Shown here piece by piece: positions 1 through 4,868 of a stretch of DNA of 6,585 bases. The stretch covers positions 1-6,585 of the forward strand of contig DTSG01000573.1 of the NCBI GenBank assembly GCA_012965455.1. Direction: 5' to 3'. This stretch comes from Planctomycetaceae bacterium. GTDB taxonomy: Bacteria > Planctomycetota > Planctomycetia > Pirellulales > Pirellulaceae. The notes beneath the pieces are model-generated. The model was not told where the DNA came from, did not search any database, and saw only the letters and a program-made list of their open reading frames with translations. The position numbers and the translations under genes were made by a program. How positions within the stretch are numbered: position 1 is the stretch's first letter; each line of letters starts with the position of its first letter.

Positions 1-129
1 GAGTTTGTTATGATTGCCTTAGGCAACTTCGATCAAGTAGCATTTGTGCGTTTTGCTAGCGTGTACCGTGAGTTCAAAGATGTACGGGATTTCGTCGACG
101 AACTGCAACCGATCCTCGATCGATCGTAG
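1..129 (+). CDS. nrdR: Transcriptional repressor NrdR, C-terminal fragment (5' end outside window)
   Basis: The frame is open from base 1 and ends at TAG (127-129), giving the last 42 residues. The segment VAFVRFASVYREFKDVRDF matches the very conserved end of the ATP-cone domain of NrdR. NrdR senses ATP/dATP and represses ribonucleotide reductase genes by binding NrdR boxes in their promoters. The N-terminal zinc ribbon and most of the ATP cone lie to the left of the window, so their integrity cannot be judged. The gene converges on moaC, with only 24 bases between the two stop codons. No terminator hairpin is visible in that gap. Identification rests on the conserved motif alone but is strong. 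Confidence 0.9.
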   Translation, partial: EFVMIALGNFDQVAFVRFASVYREFKDVRDFVDELQPILDRS

Positions 130-153
130 CACAAAATCAAGTCCGTTTAGAAC

Positions 154-621
154 TTATCCGCGGGATCCAGATTTCCCGCCGGTCTTCTCGACAAGTTCAA
201 TCGCCCCAATCGTCATCTCCCAGTCCATCGCCTTACACATGTCGTAAATCGTCAATCCAGCAATGCTCACGGCCGTCAACGCTTCCATTTCCACGCCCGT
301 CTTACCTGTCACTTTTACCGTCGCAACGATTTGCAAGCGTTCGTCGTCAAGTTGTTCGAAATCGACATTGATAGAGCTTAGCGCCAAGGGGTGACACAAT
401 GGGATCAGCGAAGACGTTTGCTTGGCGCCCATGATCCCGGCTAGACGTGCAACTCCGAGCACGTCGCCCTTACCAACTTCACCAGCCACAATACGTTGCA
501 TGGTGTTTTTTGCCATCGTGACAATCGCTTGGGCTCGGGCCATCCGCTGACTAGGATCTTTCCCACCAACATCCACCATTTGGGCGCGACCTTGATCATC
601 GAAATGGTTGAGTTCGTTCAT
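154..621 (-). CDS. moaC: Cyclic pyranopterin monophosphate synthase MoaC (molybdenum cofactor biosynthesis)
   Basis: MoaC works with MoaA in the first step of molybdenum-cofactor synthesis, converting the MoaA product 3',8-cyclo-7,8-dihydro-GTP into cyclic pyranopterin monophosphate in the cytoplasm. The 155-residue product is close to the usual ~160. It opens with MNELNHFDDQGRAQMVDV, typical of the family. Catalytic positions known from E. coli are all present: Lys51 in GKGDVLG, His77 in LCHPL, and Asp127/Lys130 in YDMCKA; the GKTGVEMEALTAVS block is also intact. The ATG at 621 is chosen because it puts Lys51 and His77 in E. coli register. An in-frame ATG at 657 would add 12 residues and cannot be excluded, since neither start has a clear Shine-Dalgarno. 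The frame stays open to 807, but that extension crosses a terminator and overlaps the neighbouring gene, so it is not coding. No other moa/moe/mog gene is in the window. Confidence 0.96.
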   Translation of the reverse strand: MNELNHFDDQGRAQMVDVGGKDPSQRMARAQAIVTMAKNTMQRIVAGEVGKGDVLGVARLAGIMGAKQTSSLIPLCHPLALSSINVDFEQLDDERLQIVATVKVTGKTGVEMEALTAVSIAGLTIYDMCKAMDWEMTIGAIELVEKTGGKSGSRG

Positions 622-688
622 AGGTTTTTGCCAATTCTCATCTTGAACACTAATCATGCATAAATGCGGTATCGCCGTACTGCATTTT

Positions 689-716
689 ATTCTAATGCGA
701 CAGAATTGCCCAGCAA
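689..716 (-). promoter_or_regulatory. Possible sigma-70-type promoter for moaC
   Basis: On the minus strand TTGCTG (711-716) and TAGAAT (689-694) are separated by 16 bases. This resembles a -35/-10 pair and would start transcription near 682, upstream of both candidate moaC start codons. It lies directly after the T-tract of the upstream terminator, where a fresh promoter would be needed. It is a pattern match only. Confidence 0.35.
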
Positions 717-757
717 TAAACAAAAAGCGTGGTGCGGATATTAGTCCGCACCACGCT
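717..757 (-). terminator. Intrinsic terminator of the HTH/receiver-like gene
   Basis: Positions 726-738 and 745-757 form a perfect 13-bp inverted repeat (arm AGCGTGGTGCGGA) with a 6-base loop. In the minus direction it is followed by TTTTTGTTTA (726-717). A GC-rich perfect stem followed by a U-tract is the textbook rho-independent signal. It begins 28 bases past the regulator's stop codon and lies upstream of moaC, so the two genes are probably separate transcripts. There is no matching T-tract on the plus-strand side. Confidence 0.92.
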
Positions 758-784
758 GGTAACTCTTTTCGCGTAATACTGCTA

Positions 785-1357
785 TCAGACGAGTTCTTTA
801 CGAGCACCGATTAAGGTACGTAGTCGTTCAGCAAGCAGGCTTGCATCGAACGGCTTCTTAAAGGTTTCGTTAATAGCAGAGCGATCGAAGCTCATTGGGC
901 TTCCAACATCAGGTAGCAAAGCGATTAAAATCGTTTCGGCGAACTCTGGGTTTCTGCGCAAATTCTGGCAGATTTGCAGAGATTCAACCTTACCGATTGA
1001 AAAATCGACAATGATACAATCTGGATGAAAGCTCTCTGCTTGAATTCCGGCTTCGAATCCACTAGCAGCAACAGCTACTTTAAAGGATCGGTCCGACGGT
1101 AATTCTCGCTTCAAATTTTCAATCAATACTTGGTCTTGCGCGACGATTAACACTTTGGCCTTCGCTTCATCCTCAAGATCACCCAAAGGCATACCATGCT
1201 CTTTAAGGAACTTGATCAGCGAATCACGAGGGATTCGACGATCCTGCGATCCAGGAATGCGATATCCCTGGAGTCGTCCAGAATCAAACCATTTGCTAAC
1301 TGTACGCGGTGCGACTTTACAGATCTTGGCGACCTGTCCAGTGGTGAAGACCTTCAT
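785..1357 (-). CDS. DNA-binding regulator: excisionase/BldC-type helix-turn-helix plus degenerate receiver-like domain
   Basis: This 190-residue cytoplasmic protein probably binds DNA. Residues 3-55 (FTTGQVAKICKVAPRTVSKW, then the basic PGSQDRRIPRDSL segment) match the winged HTH of excisionase/MerR/BldC-like proteins. Residues 67-187 look like a response-regulator receiver fold: strand KVLIVAQD (68-75), CIIVDF with Asp118 where the phospho-acceptor sits, ILIALL for strand 4, and FKKPF with Lys168 for the conserved lysine. The usual acidic pair after strand 1 is reduced to one Asp (75), and the Thr/Ser of strand 4 is Leu, so phosphorylation may be lost or altered. The ATG at 1357 is chosen because TGGAG lies 8 bases upstream and the HTH begins immediately; a longer frame to 1465 adds 36 residues that resemble no domain. 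No histidine kinase is nearby. The target genes are unknown. Confidence 0.85.
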   Translation of the reverse strand: MKVFTTGQVAKICKVAPRTVSKWFDSGRLQGYRIPGSQDRRIPRDSLIKFLKEHGMPLGDLEDEAKAKVLIVAQDQVLIENLKRELPSDRSFKVAVAASGFEAGIQAESFHPDCIIVDFSIGKVESLQICQNLRRNPEFAETILIALLPDVGSPMSFDRSAINETFKKPFDASLLAERLRTLIGARKELV

Positions 1358-1433
1358 TATAGGCACTCCAATTCTCTCTCGATGACTTTCTTGATAGATA
1401 CACGTAGTGCATCTGTACCCCAAACCTTTGGAT

Positions 1434-1448
1434 AACGTGGTCCACGTT
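1434..1448. promoter_or_regulatory. Palindrome upstream of the HTH/receiver-like gene, possible operator
   Basis: The arms AACGTGG and CCACGTT are perfectly complementary around a single T. The site lies 77-91 bases upstream of the regulator's ATG. Such a compact symmetric site suits a dimeric DNA-binding protein, possibly the regulator itself. No convincing -35/-10 pair could be fixed around it, so its relation to a promoter is unknown. Confidence 0.4.
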
Positions 1449-1621
1449 TTATTGTGTGGGGGCAATAAAACTAAAAGGCTTTTTGGGACGGGGCTTTTGT
1501 AACTCGCTTCCTATCGAAACAACCATCTCCATCTGGCTGTTCCAACTAATTGTTCATTTCATTTCTTGGAAGAATTGGCCCGCAGTCACGCAAATCATGC
1601 TTGGACTACAGTAGCGATTCA

Positions 1622-1785
1622 TCCATTGAACTAAAATGGAGTACTTCGGCGAAAGTACCGTTGTCGGGGAGAATCCGCGAAGAAAATGACCGAGACGGGT
1701 CACTGTCAGCATTCATATCCTTCTAGCTCGACATCATACAAATGATGGTTTGCTTGAAGATCCCCCCCTGGGATGGTAATTTTTT
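1622..1785 (+). other. Cluster of small hairpins ending in a terminator-like stem and T6
   Basis: Inverted repeats occur one after another. TCCATT/AATGGA (1622-1640, 6 bp, loop 7) is followed directly by GTACTT/AAGTAC (1641-1658, 6 bp, loop 6), then TGACC/GGTCA (1687-1702, 5 bp, loop 6). The last is ATCCC/GGGAT (1760-1774, 5 bp, loop 5), followed five bases later by T6 (1780-1785). The order would suit a plus-strand structured RNA with a weak terminator. No promoter was recognised upstream, and each stem is short enough to arise by chance. Confidence 0.25.
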
Positions 1786-2080
1786 CAATTCTCGTCGCGA
1801 TAATGAATATCTAGATGAGGTGAATAAATCAACCTTCCTGTTCATACTTCGATTATTCCGAGGGTAATACTTTAACCAGTTCTATAAACGAAACGGACTT
1901 GTTGGATGATTCGTGTCGTTCCGATTAAGCGTTGCTATAACGAACATGCCAATAGATAGGCTAAAACCGCTTATAATCGTTAAAAAAGAGGTGCTTATCA
2001 GGGCAGAGATTCTGAAAAATATGAGTGGCTAAACTCGCAAAGAAAAAACTATTGCGTAGAGCGGGTAGTCCCGGAAGTTG

Positions 2081-2104
2081 CGTTAAACACGGTTAAGTTT
2101 AACG
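2081..2104 (-). repeat. Inverted repeat just downstream of rpoN
   Basis: CGTTAAAC (2081-2088) and GTTTAACG (2097-2104) form a perfect 8-bp stem with an 8-base loop, starting 6 bases beyond the rpoN stop codon. The stem is AT-rich and is not followed by a U-tract in the minus direction, so it is a poor intrinsic terminator. It could protect the 3' end of the mRNA or be a protein site. A further GTTTAAC copy lies at 2115-2121, inside the rpoN end. Confidence 0.45.
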
Positions 2105-2109
2105 ATTAG

Positions 2110-3594
2110 CTATCGTTTAACCTGTGACCAATCCTTACGTTGACGTGAGCTAAGGATCCCCATGATCTTGCGATACTTGGCGATTGTACGTCGAGCGACA
2201 GACAATCCGGCCGCCTTAAGATGTTTGACCAACTCATCGTCACTCAGCGGACTTGCTTTATCTTCTTGGTCAATCAACTTTTGTAGCTTCTGTCGAATTT
2301 TATCCCAGGCAACATTTTCGCCGTCATCCTGTGTCGTACCGCCCACAAAGAACCCACGCAATGAGAAAATCCCCCGCGGCGTCTGCAACCATTTATTGTC
2401 GACAGCTCGGCTAACTGTAGTCACGTGTACTTTTACACGATCTGCAATCTGCTGCATCTTCAGTGGAACGATTGCCTCTGGACCGTCCTCGAGAAACTTC
2501 ACCTGATGGTCTACAATCGCTTGAGTGACTTTCAGCATGGTGCTGCGTCGTTGGGTAATCGCATCGATCAACCACTGGGCTGCATTCAATTTCCGCCGCA
2601 CAAATTCTTTTTCCTCGGCAGTCGCCGCTGGATTGGACAAGCGTTTGCGATAATAGTCGCTGATATACAACTGCGGGATATCCCATTCGTCAGCCTTAAC
2701 TTTGTAGGTCCCGTCTTCTTGTCGTTCTACTGACAAATCAGGTCTCACAATTTGGACATTACGTTGAACGAAGGAACTTGCTGGTTTCGGATTTAGCTGC
2801 TTGAGTTCTTCCCAAACCATTTGTATTTCCTCAATGCACAAGCCCGTTTCTTTCTCAATGAGTGGCAAGCGATTGTGTTGCAAGTCTTCTAAATGGTTAG
2901 TAATCAATACATGCAATTCTCGGTAATCTGGATGATCTTTTGACAGCTGCAACAGCAAACATTCCTTAAGATCACGCGCTCCCACTCCGATAGGGTCCAA
3001 TGACTGTACAACCAGCAGTGCTTCGTCTGCAATGGGCAGCATATCCTGAGCTTTGTGCTTAGGAATCAATTCCGCCACCGACAACTTCAAATACCCTCCA
3101 TTTTCAGCGTCCAAACTCGAAACGATGCGTTCGGCCAACTCAAAAACAGCTTCTTCTAACTCGAGCTCACCTAACTGCACCATCAGATGATCGTAGAGTG
3201 TATTGGAGCGAGCAGAGACATTCGCCATCGTATCATGATGGTATTTGGAGATATCCTGTATTCGATTAGACGACATCCGCGGGCGTTCATCAAAATGATC
3301 TGGGATATCGCCGCTGAGATTATCTAGTCGTTCAAAATCCTCAACGTTGTTTGAATCTTCCTCGACCACCAGTTCACGGTTCTCGTCAGGTTCAGTAGTC
3401 TCTGAATCATCACGGTCCGGTAACGATGCATCGACGTCGTCAATTTCTAACAGCGGATTTTCCGTCATCTCTTGATCAATGCGATCCTGCAGATCTAGCA
3501 ACGGCAACTGCAGGATCTCCATTGACTGGATCATCCGTGGAGCCAATTTCTGGATCTGCTTTTGAGATGTTTGTAGATTGAACGAAAGTCTCAT
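2110..3594 (-). CDS. rpoN: RNA polymerase sigma-54 factor RpoN
   Basis: RpoN directs RNA polymerase to -24/-12 promoters and needs an AAA+ enhancer-binding activator to open DNA. The 494-residue product has the full layout. Region I is a Gln/Leu-rich helix pair (1-50: MRLSFNLQTSQ, then ILQLPLLDLQ). Region II is an acidic linker (about 51-105). The core-binding domain follows, with SLDPIGVGARDLKECLL near 198-214. An HTH covers about 378-400 (MQQIADRVKVHVTTVSRAV), and the diagnostic RpoN box ARRTIAKYRK is at 467-476. The ATG at 3594 is preferred because MRLSF is the usual family start and AGG lies 7 bases upstream. A GTG at 3633 would add 13 residues but has no ribosome-binding site and sits only 8 bases after recR. 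It follows recR by 47 bases and is probably co-transcribed. No sigma-54 activator is in the window. Confidence 0.97.
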   Translation of the reverse strand: MRLSFNLQTSQKQIQKLAPRMIQSMEILQLPLLDLQDRIDQEMTENPLLEIDDVDASLPDRDDSETTEPDENRELVVEEDSNNVEDFERLDNLSGDIPDHFDERPRMSSNRIQDISKYHHDTMANVSARSNTLYDHLMVQLGELELEEAVFELAERIVSSLDAENGGYLKLSVAELIPKHKAQDMLPIADEALLVVQSLDPIGVGARDLKECLLLQLSKDHPDYRELHVLITNHLEDLQHNRLPLIEKETGLCIEEIQMVWEELKQLNPKPASSFVQRNVQIVRPDLSVERQEDGTYKVKADEWDIPQLYISDYYRKRLSNPAATAEEKEFVRRKLNAAQWLIDAITQRRSTMLKVTQAIVDHQVKFLEDGPEAIVPLKMQQIADRVKVHVTTVSRAVDNKWLQTPRGIFSLRGFFVGGTTQDDGENVAWDKIRQKLQKLIDQEDKASPLSDDELVKHLKAAGLSVARRTIAKYRKIMGILSSRQRKDWSQVKR

Positions 3595-3641
3595 GTTTAC
3601 GCCTGCATAAAACCCAGTGGTTTTCCTATCCACAGGACTAA

Positions 3642-4241
3642 CTAATATTTCTGCCTGCCCGACATCGCATCTGCCAAAATTTCTTTATTGGTGAACTCGA
3701 GAATACTACCCGTTGTTATTCCGCGAGCTAACCGTGTGATTTCCACGTCACAATCGCCAAGTAAATTTGTGATGTGTAAAGCGGTTCCATCCCCTTCCAC
3801 CGTCGGATTGGTCGCCATGATTATCTCACCGACTTCGCCATTGCGAACTCGATCAACCAAAGCGTTAATCGTCAATTGTTCGGGACCAATTCCTTCCAGC
3901 GGAGCAACGCGTCCTAGCAACACGTGATACAGACCATTATAGACGCCAGCGTCTTCCAGAGACATCAGATCGCGTGGCTGCTCGACCACGCACAACATAT
4001 GCTGATCCCGTCGCACATCGTTGCAGATCAAACAAGTTTCTTGTTCCGAAAGGTTATAGCAAACGCTGCAATAACGGACATTCTCGCGGACATTGCGGAT
4101 CGAATCTGCTAATGCTAATGCTTCTGACTTGTTGACTCGTAACAAATGATAAGCCAATCGCTCGGCACTTTTACGTCCAATGCCGGGAAGCTTGGAAAGT
4201 TCTCCTATCATATTTGTTACGGACTCTGCCAATTCTGCCAT
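3642..4241 (-). CDS. recR: Recombination mediator protein RecR
   Basis: RecR forms a ring-shaped clamp that, with RecO (and RecF), loads RecA onto SSB-coated single-stranded gaps during DNA repair. The 199-residue product is of standard length and complete. A helix-hairpin-helix is at about 14-34 (LSKLPGIGRKSAERLAYHLL). A four-cysteine zinc finger is at 58-73 (Cys58, Cys61, Cys70, Cys73). The Toprim domain begins at about residue 81 (LCVVEQPRDLM, Glu87) and carries the conserved IIMATNPTVEGDGTA block; the C-terminal RLARGITTGSILEF motif follows. The ATG at 4241 has AAGGA (4249-4253) 7 bases upstream, a good Shine-Dalgarno. It lies between ebfC (116-base gap) and rpoN, the widespread dnaX-ybaB-recR arrangement with sigma-54 appended. 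Nothing is truncated. Confidence 0.97.
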   Translation of the reverse strand: MAELAESVTNMIGELSKLPGIGRKSAERLAYHLLRVNKSEALALADSIRNVRENVRYCSVCYNLSEQETCLICNDVRRDQHMLCVVEQPRDLMSLEDAGVYNGLYHVLLGRVAPLEGIGPEQLTINALVDRVRNGEVGEIIMATNPTVEGDGTALHITNLLGDCDVEITRLARGITTGSILEFTNKEILADAMSGRQKY

Positions 4242-4292
4242 TTCACATTCCTTACTAAATGGTTGCAGGCTTGCGACACATCAATATTCTAC

Positions 4293-4310
4293 GACGACTT
4301 CCAAGTCATC
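4293..4310. repeat. Imperfect palindrome in the ebfC-recR gap
   Basis: GACGACTTCCAAGTCATC is symmetric except for one mismatched pair; the core GACTT-CC-AAGTC (4296-4307) is perfect. It lies about 50-70 bases upstream of the recR start. It could be an operator or an RNA processing hairpin. It has no T-tract and so is not a terminator. Confidence 0.35.
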
Positions 4311-4357
4311 ACTTACAGAATTATTGTGATTGTTACTGATTTTGTTGGTTGTCAATA

Positions 4358-4717
4358 TCATGCGTCATCTAATGGTTCTAGATTTTCAAGTGCTTCGGTC
4401 AATCCTGGAATCCCAAGTTCCGCTGTCATTTCTTGCGTCAGCCGAGCGTGCAATGATTTCGTCTTTTCGCGAGCTTCATTAACAGCCGCGCGAACCAAAT
4501 CTTCAATCATCTCGCATTCGTTTTTTTCCACCAATTGCGGATCGATTGAAACACTGATGACATCTCCCAAGCCAGTCATCGAGACGCTGACCATACCACC
4601 ACCGGCGGAACCGCTCACTGTCTCCGACTCTAGGCGACCATTTAATTCTTCAACACGCCCTCCCATTTCCTGGGCTTTTTTCATCAGGGCGTTCATATTA
4701 CCTATGGACTTAAACAT
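4358..4717 (-). CDS. ebfC: YbaB/EbfC family nucleoid-associated DNA-binding protein
   Basis: Members of this family form small dimers that bind DNA and associate with the nucleoid. Their gene usually sits between dnaX and recR, as here. The 119-residue product has the family pattern. A basic N-terminal helix carries MNALMKKAQEMGGRVEELN (about 8-26). A sheet follows with the Gly-rich turn SGSAGGGMVSVSMTGLGDV (about 35-53) and SVSIDPQLV. A C-terminal helix begins IEDLVRAAVNEAREK. The ATG at 4717 is chosen; the codon before it is TTG (4718-4720), which could also initiate. AAGG (4727-4730) lies 9 bases from the ATG and 6 from the TTG, so the ribosome-binding site does not decide between them. 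The gap to the dnaX stop is about 150 bases, with no terminator. Its exact role in repair or replication is unsettled in the family. Confidence 0.93.
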   Translation of the reverse strand: MFKSIGNMNALMKKAQEMGGRVEELNGRLESETVSGSAGGGMVSVSMTGLGDVISVSIDPQLVEKNECEMIEDLVRAAVNEAREKTKSLHARLTQEMTAELGIPGLTEALENLEPLDDA

Positions 4718-4868
4718 CAACTTTTACCTTTTACTTTCTCGCCTGTTCTCGTATCATCTCGTTCAATTTTAACATCAACAAATCAGCTTTCGCCCAACCT
4801 CTATCTCGCACGAATCTCCAACAATTGCCTAAGTGTAGCTAAATCAAACCCGCATTAATACTGAGTTT

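Larger units (their letters stand above)
1450..2109. other. Long intergenic region with no recognised gene
   Basis: No reading frame of 60 codons or more was found here on either strand, and no tRNA, rRNA, SRP RNA or tmRNA signature was seen. The part from 1801 to 2040 is AT-rich, about 37% G+C by hand count, against 53-57% in two 60-base coding samples counted the same way. The region lies downstream of rpoN and upstream of the HTH/receiver-like gene. It should therefore hold that gene's promoter and any terminator for the dnaX-rpoN group. The near-palindrome AAAAG-G-CTTTT (1473-1483), a C7 run (1762-1768) and the hairpins listed separately are the only structures noted. Confidence 0.7.

Noticed and set aside
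116..126. CGATCGATCG palindrome at the end of nrdR as a terminator
   Set aside because: It lies inside coding sequence, has no loop or T-tract, and is a simple GATC repeat.
622..807. Upstream extension of the moaC reading frame to give a 217-residue protein
   Set aside because: The extension crosses the 13-bp terminator and overlaps the end of the regulator gene, and its sequence does not resemble MoaC. At most the ATG at 657 is a real alternative.
785..1357. The regulator as a sigma-54 activator, because rpoN is nearby
   Set aside because: It has no AAA+ domain or GAFTGA motif, which sigma-54 activators need.
1934..1954. Minus-strand TTGGCATGTTCGTTAT as a sigma-54 (-24/-12) promoter
   Set aside because: The -24 GG is present, but the essential -12 GC is AT, so it fails the consensus despite its closeness to rpoN.
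2061..2085. SRP RNA (ffs), suggested by CCGGAAG and by frequent linkage to dnaX
   Set aside because: Only the short CCGGAAG word matches; the flanking conserved GGAAGCA/tetraloop arrangement is missing.
3595..3633. GTG start giving RpoN 13 extra residues
   Set aside because: There is no ribosome-binding site, it sits 8 bases from the recR stop, and the family normally begins at MRLSF, encoded from the ATG at 3594.
4521..4527. A7 run in ebfC, with A AAA AAC in slippery phase
   Set aside because: It is shorter than the dnaX run, lies in the folded domain where a shift would cut the protein, and has no precedent in this family.
4737..4781. 14-codon ORF upstream of ebfC as a leader peptide
   Set aside because: It lacks a ribosome-binding site, has no regulatory codon pattern and no attenuator hairpins follow it.
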